Notes: a model not told the origin generated them from the sequence alone. A stretch of 64,000 nucleotides of DNA from CAYRXM01 sp964449465 (GCA_964449465.1 CAYVBK010000014.1:1-64000); one strand, 5' to 3'; shown: positions 42,259 through 50,561, numbered from the stretch's first letter. Numbers and translations are program-made.

Positions 42259-43191
42259 TTATTCTGAAATGTCAAATTGGATCAGTCGCTTCATAGCCAC
42301 ATCCATTGCCGACCAATCGCACGGGCGAGAAAATACCCAAACCGGCGCACGTTTTGCCAGTTCGGCGCAGCGCTGCCAGTGTGCGGCGACCTGGCCCATC
42401 GGTTCGAGCAGTTCGCCGCGATAGGTTGCCGCGGCAACCAGACAGCGCAGCGCAGCTATTCCGGTCAGGCGAACCAGACCCGGCGGCCCCCATTCCAAAA
42501 GGCAGATTGCGCGCAAAGCCAAAGGGCCGGTCGGTTGGAAACCTGCCGGCCCCGGCACGTGAAACTTGGCCGCTCGAAAATGATCGCGCTCCAGCCCGGC
42601 GTCGCTTTGCCCCAATGCCTGGAGTGCGTCGCGCCACAGTTTGAGGCGCGGCGCAGAGGGATAGGCACACACTTTATCCTCAATAATGTCAAAATGGCAG
42701 AGGTCGTCACCGATCAGCGCGTGGCCGCGCGCCACCAGCCACGCCGCAACCGAAGATTTGCCAGAGCCGGTTGCGCCGCAAAAAGCCAGAGCGCGCTCTC
42801 TAACTTGAATGACACTGGCATGAAGCGCCAGGAGGCCACGTTGATAGCACAGCGCACCCCAGGCCGAGCCGAGCAAAAAAAGGCGCACCTCGGGCGCGCC
42901 CGCGCCCGGCGCGGGTGTGACCACAATCTCGCGTCCGTGACGGACCCAATAGTCGCCGGTCTGGGGGATGTGAAAGCGATATTCGTTGGCCGTGATCAGG
43001 GGAATGGCTGCCTGAGAACAAGAGGCCGGGGAGGCAGGCGGCGCGCTGTTCAAAGCGATGACTATATCTGCGTCATTTGGCCGCGCCGGCTGCTCAAACA
43101 CAGCCCATTCTGGGAGCGGCAGTTCAGAGACGACGCGCAGGCCGGCATAGATGTAATACCAGTGTTCCAATGATATTGCCTCTTGGCTCAC
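42259..43191 (-). CDS. HPr-kinase-like kinase of the RiPP locus
   Basis: 310 aa. P-loop 'FCGATGSGKSSVAAWL' (~139-154) and 'ALIGDDLCHFD' match the HprK C-terminal domain; 'GLLALHASVI' precedes it as in the group found in lasso clusters. Known relatives (paeninodin type) phosphorylate the C-terminal Ser of the precursor; the precursor here does end in Ser. The start is uncertain: GTG 43191 sits 2 nt from a hairpin, TTG 43170 has a better AGAGG. Confidence 0.88.
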   Translation of the reverse strand: MSQEAISLEHWYYIYAGLRVVSELPLPEWAVFEQPARPNDADIVIALNSAPPASPASCSQAAIPLITANEYRFHIPQTGDYWVRHGREIVVTPAPGAGAPEVRLFLLGSAWGALCYQRGLLALHASVIQVRERALAFCGATGSGKSSVAAWLVARGHALIGDDLCHFDIIEDKVCAYPSAPRLKLWRDALQALGQSDAGLERDHFRAAKFHVPGPAGFQPTGPLALRAICLLEWGPPGLVRLTGIAALRCLVAAATYRGELLEPMGQVAAHWQRCAELAKRAPVWVFSRPCDWSAMDVAMKRLIQFDISE

Positions 43192-43192
43192 T

Positions 43193-43237
43193 CTTGCGAA
43201 GGTTCAGGTGAACGCCTCGTTCGCCCACCTTCGCAAG
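43193..43237. promoter_or_regulatory. Hairpin just before the kinase start
   Basis: CTTGCGAAGGT and ACCTTCGCAAG pair over 11 bp, with an inner GAACG/CGTTC pairing, in the 60-nt gap between cyclase stop and kinase start. It could lower kinase expression relative to cyclase or stabilise mRNA ends. Confidence 0.5.
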
Positions 43238-43251
43238 GGGAGGGTGAGTCG

Positions 43252-45204
43252 TTACGTCTTTTCAAACCAGTGTAGAAATCGTCCGGTCATCAAGCCAAAT
43301 TCCAGGATGATGCGATAATCGGCCATTTGCTGCGCCGCATTGCCATCTGTTTGCGGCATTTGCTCTGCCAACCGGCGCAGGCGCGGCAGGTCGAGGACGT
43401 GGCGCGCCAGCTCACTTGTTTCCAGCCGCGCCAGCTCGTCCAGAATTTGCGCCTGAGCGCCGCTCAATCGCTCGAACCAATCAGCCGCCTGCAAACCGCG
43501 TTTCCTGTTTTCGAGAATCAGGCGCGGCAGCCGATCGGCCATAGCCCGGCGAATCAACCAGCGCGATTGCCCATCGCGCAAATACTGTTCCTCTGGCAGT
43601 GCCAGGCAAAACTCGACTATGCGCACATCGCCGGTCGGATCGCGCAGATCAACCCCGAACAAAGCCCGATAGCCGGTGCCGATGCCGTCGCCGAAACCGC
43701 TCGCTCCGGTCAGGGCATCGCAGCGTAGGGCGCGCGTGTCTGGCGCGGCGCCAGCCCGAAACAGGGAACCTTGTGCGCGCAGACGTTCGTCTACCCGGTG
43801 TGTCGCTGCAAATTCCGGGTTGATCGCCGAATAGGCGCGCCAGTGAGCATGAGAGCTTGCCGGCGCATCTTGGCGGCCGATTCGTTTGATCGCCAGCGAC
43901 AGAGCGGGCGGCAGCAGCGGCAAAATGCCCTGGCTGATCAAAGCATGCGCTGGCGAACGCGCGTTGCCCTGTCGCGCCAGCGCGCCGGCCTCACGCAGCG
44001 CGCGCGGCCATTTCATCTGGCGCAGCAACTGCGACACCAACCCACTGCCATTCCAACTGATCGTCGCGTTGCCCAACCCGCCGGTCAAAAGGACGCGCAC
44101 ACCTTGCTGCCGGGCCTGACGCAAAATCTCTTCATACCAGACGCGGTTCGAGGCATTGCGAAAGGGAATTTCGGCGGCGTCAAAAAAGTGGTCGAGGTCA
44201 TTCCAAAAAACGCGCCCGTCGGTGCGGACGAGATTGAGATCGAGGTTGTCGTATCGCTGAGCCATAGCCTGAACGAACACCGTCTCGTCTGCATATCTGG
44301 CCTCGATAATGGGGCCATCAAAGCCCGCACGCGGCACTTGTGTAAATGTCGCCAGGCGTTTTTCTTGACGTTTGAGCAGCGGCGCCGCCGCTGCTGCAAT
44401 CGAAGTCGAATCAAACCCGCCGCTCATCATCACGCCCACCGGCGCGGCGCTGCGCAGGTGATCGCTCACCACACGATCGAGCAATTCGTTAAAGGCCTGC
44501 ACATAATCATCGTCGTGTGGAAAATATATCTCGCGCTTCAGGTCGGGCTGCCAGTGCGGCCCGACCTGCACCTCATCGCCTGACACGCTGACCCAATATC
44601 CAGGTGGCAGCCGCTTGATGCCGCGATAAAATGTCGCTTCACGTTCGGGGCGCGCCCACACCAGGTAATCGGCCAGATGGGGTTCATTGATCTCGCGGGG
44701 AATAAACGGCAGCGCAACAAGTCCCTTGGGCATGGTTGCAAAGGCAAAAACCTGCGGCGCAGCATAATAGAACAATGAAGGCCCACTGATAGCCGATCGG
44801 GCCAGCAGCAGCCGCTGCTCATGGGCATCCCACAGCGCGAACGCATACGCGCCGACGAGATGCCGCATACAGTCTGCACCCCACCGTTCATACGCACTCA
44901 GGATCAGTTCGCCATCAGAAATGGGGTTCAGGGCGGACTGGTCGTTTTTTATCAATTCGGCGCGGTTATCGAGGCGCGCGGCGCTGACCAGCACACGCTG
45001 CCCATCGGTGCTGACCCAGGGCTGTCGCTCAAAACGGTCCTCGGGCGTCAAGCACATCAACCGCTGCCCCAGGCCGACAAACCCTTGCGTCCAGAGGCCG
45101 CCGCCGTCAGAGCCATAGGCCGCCAGCGCCGCGTGCATACGCTCCAGGTCGTCTTGAGACGCCGGGCTGCCGTTCAGATGAAGGAATCCCAAAATTGCGC
45201 TCAC
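43252..45204 (-). CDS. Asparagine-synthetase-like lasso cyclase
   Basis: 650 aa from GTG 45204 (AAGGA 11 nt upstream), which gives the family N-terminus 'MSAILGFLHLNG'. N-terminal Ntn-amidotransferase fold without the catalytic Cys2 (Ser2 here), as usual in lasso cyclases, which do not use glutamine. The synthetase domain has the PP-loop 'MMSGGFDSTSIAAAA'. It adenylates the acceptor Asp/Glu side chain and closes the macrolactam. First gene of the locus, followed by kinase, B1, B2. Confidence 0.9.
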   Translation of the reverse strand: MSAILGFLHLNGSPASQDDLERMHAALAAYGSDGGGLWTQGFVGLGQRLMCLTPEDRFERQPWVSTDGQRVLVSAARLDNRAELIKNDQSALNPISDGELILSAYERWGADCMRHLVGAYAFALWDAHEQRLLLARSAISGPSLFYYAAPQVFAFATMPKGLVALPFIPREINEPHLADYLVWARPEREATFYRGIKRLPPGYWVSVSGDEVQVGPHWQPDLKREIYFPHDDDYVQAFNELLDRVVSDHLRSAAPVGVMMSGGFDSTSIAAAAAPLLKRQEKRLATFTQVPRAGFDGPIIEARYADETVFVQAMAQRYDNLDLNLVRTDGRVFWNDLDHFFDAAEIPFRNASNRVWYEEILRQARQQGVRVLLTGGLGNATISWNGSGLVSQLLRQMKWPRALREAGALARQGNARSPAHALISQGILPLLPPALSLAIKRIGRQDAPASSHAHWRAYSAINPEFAATHRVDERLRAQGSLFRAGAAPDTRALRCDALTGASGFGDGIGTGYRALFGVDLRDPTGDVRIVEFCLALPEEQYLRDGQSRWLIRRAMADRLPRLILENRKRGLQAADWFERLSGAQAQILDELARLETSELARHVLDLPRLRRLAEQMPQTDGNAAQQMADYRIILEFGLMTGRFLHWFEKT

Positions 45205-45264
45205 GATCAAATGGTCCTTTTTATCATTTGATAGGCTGATCGACAGCACACCTATTCTTGGCTT

Positions 45265-45300
45265 TGCTGAAAAAAGATTGTTCTCATTCTTTTTTCAGCA
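45265..45300. repeat. Minimal hairpin of repeat A type
   Basis: TGCTGAAAAAAGA and TCTTTTTTCAGCA pair perfectly over 13 bp around a 10-nt loop. It has the ends of repeat A without the interior, so it may be a deletion derivative. It lies between the divergent lasso and signalling operons. Confidence 0.7.
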
Positions 45301-45438
45301 GAGTCATTCTTACTCAAGACTGATAGATCGCTCAGGCGGAACAGTATACCATACTACTACTCTTTGCCGCAATGTTGTCATAGGTCAATGGGTCGGCGTT
45401 CCTGGCGGTTGTTCAGCAAACTCGCAAACTCTACCCTC

Positions 45439-45467
45439 TTGACGAATTCTTTTCGTTGGTGTAAGAT
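45439..45467 (+). promoter_or_regulatory. Promoter of the MglA/ODP signalling operon
   Basis: TTGACG (45439-45444), 17 bp, TAAGAT (45462-45467), 33 nt before the kinase start codon. Confidence 0.6.
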
Positions 45468-45500
45468 TATCCTATATTCACAAACGAGCAGAGGCGAGCT

Positions 45501-46655
45501 ATGGACAAACTTGACCCGTTATTCGCCCATATCTTGATCGCCCACCCCGATCCCGACCTGATCAAGCGCGTCCGTCTGGTCTTGCAGTCGGCCGGCTATA
45601 TCGTGCGCAGTGTCGAAACCGCACAGGCGATCCTGGAGACGATTCAGACCGATCCGCCCGATCTGATCTTGTTGGGTCCTGCTTTGCCCGACACAGATAG
45701 CCCTGCGCTGCTGCGCCGCCTGCGCAACAGTTCTTCCACCTTGTTTATCCCCGTCATTGTGGTGCCAGATCCTGACATTCCCCTGGACATCGGCACAGTT
45801 ATCAGTGCCGGGGCCCACGAGATCATCCACTCGCCCACCGACAACGCCGAACTGCTGGTGCGCGTGCGCGCCATGCTGCGCCTCAAGTCTACCACCGATG
45901 CCCTGGTCAACCTCAATGCCACGTTGGAACGCCAGGTGATCGAGCGCACCCAAGAATTGGAAAAGGCTCAGGCCAGCCTGCGCCACACCGAAAAGCTGGC
46001 CGCCCTGGGTCGCCTGTCGGCCATGATCGTTCACGAGGTCAACAACCCACTCACCGGCATTTTGAGCTACCTTCACCTGATCCGAGAAGAGCTGCCAACC
46101 AACTCGCCGGCCCGGTCAGATATGGACATGGTCGAACAACAATTGCATGCGATCACTCACCTGATGCAGCAATTGCGCGATTTTGCCCGGCCGCCTCGCC
46201 TCGACCGACAGGCCGTGTCTCTCAACACCGTGATCAAAGGCGTGCTGTCTATGTCCAGGCGAGAATTGGAAAAGGGGCGCATCCAGATCAGCGAACTCCT
46301 CGACCCGGCCCTGCCGTTGGTCTGGGCGTCGGCCGACCAGATGGTGGAGGTGCTGCTCAATCTGCTCCTCAATGCCCGCGATGCCATGCCCCAGGGTGGC
46401 CTGTTGACCGTCCATTCCTGGTCGGAACAAGGGCGAGTGTACATCCGTGTGGCCGACACCGGCACCGGCATGGCCGACGAGGTCATGGAACGCATCTTTG
46501 AGCCGTTCTTCACCACCAAAGGCAAAAGCGGCACCGGGTTGGGGCTGGCTATCTGTCACAAAATTATTCACGACCACGAAGGCGAGATCGCAGTCCAAAG
46601 CCAGGTTGGACAGGGCAGCGTCTTTACCATCACCCTGCCCGCATTTCAGGCTTGA
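45501..46655 (+). CDS. Histidine kinase with degenerate N-terminal receiver domain
   Basis: 384 aa. Residues ~8-125 fold like a receiver, but the phosphoacceptor is Gly59 ('DLILLGPALP', normally LLD), so it cannot be phosphorylated and is likely a protein-protein or allosteric domain. A coiled coil ('LNATLERQVIERTQELEKAQASL') leads to HisKA with His178 in 'IVHEVNNPL' and an HATPase_c domain ('LLNLLLNARDAMP', 'DTGTGM', 'GTGLGL'). No membrane segment: a cytoplasmic kinase. First gene of a six-gene operon; the receiver-roadblock protein at its end is the natural partner. Confidence 0.92.
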   Translation: MDKLDPLFAHILIAHPDPDLIKRVRLVLQSAGYIVRSVETAQAILETIQTDPPDLILLGPALPDTDSPALLRRLRNSSSTLFIPVIVVPDPDIPLDIGTVISAGAHEIIHSPTDNAELLVRVRAMLRLKSTTDALVNLNATLERQVIERTQELEKAQASLRHTEKLAALGRLSAMIVHEVNNPLTGILSYLHLIREELPTNSPARSDMDMVEQQLHAITHLMQQLRDFARPPRLDRQAVSLNTVIKGVLSMSRRELEKGRIQISELLDPALPLVWASADQMVEVLLNLLLNARDAMPQGGLLTVHSWSEQGRVYIRVADTGTGMADEVMERIFEPFFTTKGKSGTGLGLAICHKIIHDHEGEIAVQSQVGQGSVFTITLPAFQA

Positions 46656-46664
46656 GAGGGGACT

Positions 46665-47267
46665 ATGTTCATCAATTGGAAGCTGCGCGAAGTCAACCTC
46701 AACATTGTCTACTATGGGCCGGCCCTCAGCGGCAAAACCACCAACCTGGAGCAGATCCATGCCCATGCACAGCCCTCTGCTCGCAGCGAGTTGTTTGTCC
46801 TCAACACCCATCAAGACCGCACCATCTTTTTCGATTTTTTGCAGCTCGAAATGGGCAATATCGGCGGGCTGCGCCCCAAATTCGGGCTGTACACCGTGCC
46901 AGGCCAGATTTACTATGAGGCCACTCGTGCCACCGTCTTGCGCCGCGCCGATGGGCTGGTCTTTGTCGCTGACTCGCAGGTAGCCCAATTGGATGAAAAT
47001 CGCGCTTCATGGCAGGATATGCGCCGCCATCTGGCGCAAATGCGGCTCAACCTGCCGCTGGTAGTCCAGTTGAACAAGCGCGACATGCCGCAGGTACTGC
47101 CGGTCGAACAACTCAAAACTGCATTGGGCGCCGCCCCATTTCCTTGCTTTGAAGCAATAGCCATCAAAGGCATCGGCGTGCGCGAGACGCTCCAGGCCAT
47201 CATGCGCCTTTTAATGCTCGATGTGCAAAACAAGCTCAATTTACAGTCACAGAATCGCCCACAATGA
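46665..47267 (+). CDS. mglA: MglA-type small Ras-like GTPase
   Basis: 200 aa. P-loop 'YYGPALSGKTTNLEQI', PM2 'HQDRTIFFDFLQL', PM3 'YTVPGQIYYEATR' and 'QLNKRDMP' (NKxD) give a complete MglA-family GTPase switch. MglA controls polarity, motility and signalling and is turned off by roadblock-domain partners (MglB). It begins 9 nt after the kinase, and two roadblock-containing proteins are encoded in the same operon. Confidence 0.95.
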   Translation: MFINWKLREVNLNIVYYGPALSGKTTNLEQIHAHAQPSARSELFVLNTHQDRTIFFDFLQLEMGNIGGLRPKFGLYTVPGQIYYEATRATVLRRADGLVFVADSQVAQLDENRASWQDMRRHLAQMRLNLPLVVQLNKRDMPQVLPVEQLKTALGAAPFPCFEAIAIKGIGVRETLQAIMRLLMLDVQNKLNLQSQNRPQ

Positions 47268-47279
47268 AAGAGAGAAACT

Positions 47280-48008
47280 ATGGCTCTGACAGGCAATCTG
47301 AGCGATCTGGATGTCGCCGATCTCATCCAGCTCAACTGTCAATCGGGGGCCCGCGCCCGGTTGACGGTGCAACATGACCAGGATCAACTCACCCTTTATT
47401 TCGATCAGGGGCAGGTTGTGCATGCCCAGGTGGGCAACCTGCGCGGCGAACAAGCCGTCTATCAACTCCTCAGTTGGGACACCGGCGAATTTGCGATGGA
47501 GCAGGGCATCGCACCGCCAATGATATCCATCCAAACGCCATGGTCAGCATTGGTCATGGAAGGAATGCGTCTCCGTGATGAGCAGCGAGAATTTGAAAAA
47601 AATACAGATGGAAAGGAGTCAAACAAAATGGCACCCGCACAAACACGCGCCGAACAGCTCAAAGCCACACTTCGCGATATGGTAGACAAGTCGCTCGACA
47701 TCAAAGGAGTGGTCGTCATCACTCTGGATGGCCTGATCGTCGCCGCCGCTTTGCCGGCCGATATGGAACAGGGACGGGTTGGCGCCGTAGCCGCCGGCAT
47801 TATGAGCCTGTCGCGCCGCTCGGTAGACCAGCTTCGCATCGGCTCGTTCGAGCGCACCATGGTCCAGGCCAACGACGGCAACCTGGTATTGACCTACATC
47901 AACAAGGACACGGCTTTTGTGGCCCTCACCGGCAAAGAAGCCAACCTTGGCATGGTGTTTTTGGAACTCCGCGACGGCGTCAAGGCCGTATCGGCGATCC
48001 TGGGCTGA
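47280..48008 (+). CDS. DUF4388-roadblock/LC7 fusion
   Basis: 242 aa. Residues 1-~100 are DUF4388 ('NLSDLDVADLIQLNCQSGARARLTV', 'YFDQGQVVHAQVG'), a domain common in gliding/chemosensory systems. Residues ~120-242 are a roadblock/LC7 domain ('GVVVITLDGLIVAAALP', 'DGNLVLTYINKDTAFVALTG'), the MglB-like GAP scaffold for MglA. An in-frame ATG at 47628 (Met117) has GGAAAGGAG 8 nt upstream, exactly at the domain border, so a free roadblock isoform of 126 aa may also be made. Confidence 0.92.
   Translation: MALTGNLSDLDVADLIQLNCQSGARARLTVQHDQDQLTLYFDQGQVVHAQVGNLRGEQAVYQLLSWDTGEFAMEQGIAPPMISIQTPWSALVMEGMRLRDEQREFEKNTDGKESNKMAPAQTRAEQLKATLRDMVDKSLDIKGVVVITLDGLIVAAALPADMEQGRVGAVAAGIMSLSRRSVDQLRIGSFERTMVQANDGNLVLTYINKDTAFVALTGKEANLGMVFLELRDGVKAVSAILG
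47617..47630 (+). promoter_or_regulatory. Internal ribosome binding site at the domain border
   Basis: AAAGGAG at ~47612-47618 is followed by in-frame ATG 47628-47630. The context is as good as those of the separate genes in the operon. Confidence 0.6.
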
Positions 48009-48026
48009 GAGAAGGGAGAAACCAGA

Positions 48027-48569
48027 ATGACCGCGCCATTGATCGAACAAATATCGCGCATGAGCGGCCTGAGTGAAACAGACCAACGACTGTTGGCCGA
48101 CATGAAGCCAGCCCTGGAAAAACACGCGCCGGCGATCATCGAGTTGTTTTACCAAAATCTGGAACAATTTGAGCGGACGCGTGAAATTTTGCACGCCCAA
48201 CCCGGCCGCATCCAGGCTTTGAAAGGACATTTACTCAAGTGGCTGGTCGGCCTGGCCGCCGGTCAATATAACGCCGATTATTATGAACATCGCTACCGCA
48301 TCGGTTATCGCCATGTTGAGGTGGGACTGGAGCCGTGTTTTGTCATTGCGGCGATGGCTTTTTGCCGCTCGGTAGCCGTCTCGATGCTCATCGAAGCCGA
48401 GTATGCCCATGATCCCGAAAAAGAAGACCGTCGCAAGGCCTTGAACAAGATCATGGACATTGACCTGAACATTATGCTCCAATCTTATGATGAAAGACGC
48501 ATCCAGCAATTTCTGGAAGTGACCGGCTTTAGCAAGACCCTGTTTGAAACATTGATGTCTGGCGCGTGA
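48027..48569 (+). CDS. Protoglobin (haem-binding globin sensor domain)
   Basis: 180 aa, a single globin-coupled-sensor-type globin fold without output domain. Proximal His is His96 in 'YRIGYRHVEVGLEPCFV', the protoglobin signature (RIGxxH). 'HAQPGRIQALKGHLLKWL' is the distal helix region. It should bind haem and O2/NO/CO. Placed 18 nt after the roadblock fusion and 33 nt before the ODP gene, it is likely a gas sensor for the operon. Confidence 0.93.
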   Translation: MTAPLIEQISRMSGLSETDQRLLADMKPALEKHAPAIIELFYQNLEQFERTREILHAQPGRIQALKGHLLKWLVGLAAGQYNADYYEHRYRIGYRHVEVGLEPCFVIAAMAFCRSVAVSMLIEAEYAHDPEKEDRRKALNKIMDIDLNIMLQSYDERRIQQFLEVTGFSKTLFETLMSGA

Positions 48570-48602
48570 TCGATACGGATTCGATCATAAAGGAGGCTGT
48601 TT

Positions 48603-49361
48603 ATGCCAACGCAGGTACTTTTTGAACAAGGCAATCACAAAAACATCTTGCTCGAAGACTTTACATCCGGTCACATGGTGCAGGCCAATCAACATGTCAT
48701 TGTCCACAATGACACGGCCATGCTCTTGGATCCGGGTGGACACAAGGTCTATTCAGCAGCAGTAGATGAACTGTCTACCGTCATCTCGATGGGCAGTTTG
48801 AAACACATCTTTTTTTCGCACCAGGACCCCGACATTGTGGCCGCTGCCAACGGCTGGCTGATGATCACCGAAGCGCAGGCCTACCTGCCCGGTCTGTGGA
48901 TCCGCTTTGTGGCTCACTTTGGCGTAGATGATATGGTGATGGACCGCATCGTCGCCGTCCCCGACAAAGGCCGGGTGATCGATCTGGGCGGCTGCAAGTT
49001 GGGCGTGCTGCCGGCGCACTTTATGCACTCGCCGGGCAATTTTCACGTTTACGACCCCGTCTCAAAAATCTTGTACACCGGCGATCTAGGGGCATCGTTG
49101 GGGCAAACCTATTCCATTGTCAACAATTTCGACGATCACATCCAGTACATGGAAGGTTTTCACCGCCGCTATATCGCCTCCAACAAGGTCATCAAGCTGT
49201 GGGCGGCTATGATCAAACCACTCGACATTGACATCATTGCTCCACAGCACGGAGCCATGATCATCGGCAAAGAATATGTCCGGCGGTTCATTGACTGGGT
49301 CACCCAACTGCCTTGTGGATTGGACAACCTGGATCAGGCCTACAAACTGCCATCGGCCTGA
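48603..49361 (+). CDS. ODP/flavodiiron-type metallo-beta-lactamase-fold protein
   Basis: 252 aa, only the di-iron beta-lactamase-fold domain of flavodiiron proteins, without flavodoxin. Metal ligands: His73, Asp75, Asp77 ('SHQDPDIVA', H-x-D/E-x-D), His142 ('MHSPGNFHVYD'), Asp161 ('YTGDLG') and the late His in 'PQHGAMI'. Such stand-alone ODP domains reversibly bind O2 and act as sensors in some chemosensory systems. In this operon it sits beside a protoglobin. Confidence 0.9.
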   Translation: MPTQVLFEQGNHKNILLEDFTSGHMVQANQHVIVHNDTAMLLDPGGHKVYSAAVDELSTVISMGSLKHIFFSHQDPDIVAAANGWLMITEAQAYLPGLWIRFVAHFGVDDMVMDRIVAVPDKGRVIDLGGCKLGVLPAHFMHSPGNFHVYDPVSKILYTGDLGASLGQTYSIVNNFDDHIQYMEGFHRRYIASNKVIKLWAAMIKPLDIDIIAPQHGAMIIGKEYVRRFIDWVTQLPCGLDNLDQAYKLPSA

Positions 49362-49392
49362 GAGCGATATTCAGCGGCTCGGGAGAGGACAC

Positions 49393-50439
49393 ATGAGCAA
49401 ACAAGGGGACATCTTGGTCGTGGATGACGATGCGGCCATACGCACCGGTCTACAACGCATCCTGGATCATCACGGTTATACGGTCAAAACGGCCCAAACC
49501 GCCGAAGAAGCGCTGATTGCGCTTAACCACCAGTCCTTTGATCTGGTCATCTCGGATGTGCATATGCCGGGCATGGATGGCCTGACGTTGTTGAGCGAAA
49601 TCAAACAAGTTGCCCCCGACATGGCTGTTGTCATCATCACCGCCTATGGCTCGACCGAGATCGTCATCCAGGCGTTGCGGCGCGGCGTCGCCGATTTTAT
49701 GACCAAGCCCTTTCAGCCGGCCGAATTTCTCAGCATTGTCGAACGAGAAATGGCTAAACGCCGCAAAGCTGCCCCCGTAGGCCTGTATGAGGGGTTGGGG
49801 CGGCAGTTTTCTCCCGATCAACTCGACCAGATCGATCAACTGATGGCCGAGTTGCGCGCTGAAACCAACGCCCGGTGCGTGCTGTTGGTTGAAAGCAACG
49901 GCTATGTCATTGACACCAAAGGGGTCATCGAAGACATCAACATGTCGGCCCTGGCCGCGCTGGTTTCGGGTGATTTTGCGGCTACGGCCAGCATTGCCTC
50001 GCTGTTGGGTGAGGAGCAGTCTTTTCGCCTGAACTATCACGAAGGTCAGCGTTACAATGTCTATTCGGTGCAGGTGGCTGCCGACATGTTCCTGCTGATC
50101 ATCTTTGGCCCAGAAGTCAAACAGGGCATGGTGTTGTATTACACCCGACAAAAGCTGGATCAGTTCATCGGCATCATTGCACCGGCGGCGCCAGACAGCC
50201 CATCGCCGACACCGTCCCCTCAAGCCGCGCCTCGCCTCGAACCAGCCGTCGCTCAGCCGTCGCCGGCCGACGAGGCCAAGTCGGCAGGTTCGCCTTCGCC
50301 GCCGCTGATGGTCGCGCCGACGGCGCCGGAAAAAGTGTTTACCTGGGAAGAAATCCAACAGAGCGGGCTGCTAGGCACCGACCTGATCTCGGCTCTTGAT
50401 GAGCAACTCGCCGGCCTGTGGATAGACGACGCTCCATAG
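49393..50439 (+). CDS. Receiver-roadblock fusion response regulator
   Basis: 348 aa from ATG 49393 (GGGAGAGGA 4-5 nt upstream). Receiver domain 1-~120 with intact acid pocket ('VVDDD') and Asp55 ('LVISDVHMPGMDG'). Residues ~150-260 form a roadblock/LC7-like domain ('ETNARCVLLVESNGYVIDTKG', 'YNVYSVQVAADMFLLIIFG'), followed by a Pro/Ala/Ser-rich linker and a terminal helical tail ('TWEEIQQSGLLGTDLISALDEQL'). It links phosphorylation to GTPase regulation and is the probable target of the operon's kinase. Confidence 0.92.
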   Translation: MSKQGDILVVDDDAAIRTGLQRILDHHGYTVKTAQTAEEALIALNHQSFDLVISDVHMPGMDGLTLLSEIKQVAPDMAVVIITAYGSTEIVIQALRRGVADFMTKPFQPAEFLSIVEREMAKRRKAAPVGLYEGLGRQFSPDQLDQIDQLMAELRAETNARCVLLVESNGYVIDTKGVIEDINMSALAALVSGDFAATASIASLLGEEQSFRLNYHEGQRYNVYSVQVAADMFLLIIFGPEVKQGMVLYYTRQKLDQFIGIIAPAAPDSPSPTPSPQAAPRLEPAVAQPSPADEAKSAGSPSPPLMVAPTAPEKVFTWEEIQQSGLLGTDLISALDEQLAGLWIDDAP

Positions 50440-50474
50440 GGCCACGCATCCCCCGGCACACCCGCTGCCAGTCA

Positions 50475-50526
50475 ACAAGAAACCAGGTCTTGGAGCAGAC
50501 CCGCCTGCCCTGACCTGGTTTCTTGT
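50475..50526. terminator. Two-way terminator between convergent operons
   Basis: ACAAGAAACCAGGTC and GACCTGGTTTCTTGT are exact complements over 15 bp, around a 22-nt loop. They lie between the stops of the signalling operon and the sugar-importer operon. Confidence 0.75.
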
Positions 50527-50561
50527 ACAAGATGGCGAACGATGGCCAACGCGTCAAGCCA

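Noticed and set aside
43252..45204. Genuine glutamine-dependent asparagine synthetase
   Set aside because: The start at GTG 45204 gives Ser instead of catalytic Cys at position 2, and the gene is embedded with B1, B2, kinase and precursor, so lasso cyclase is the better call.
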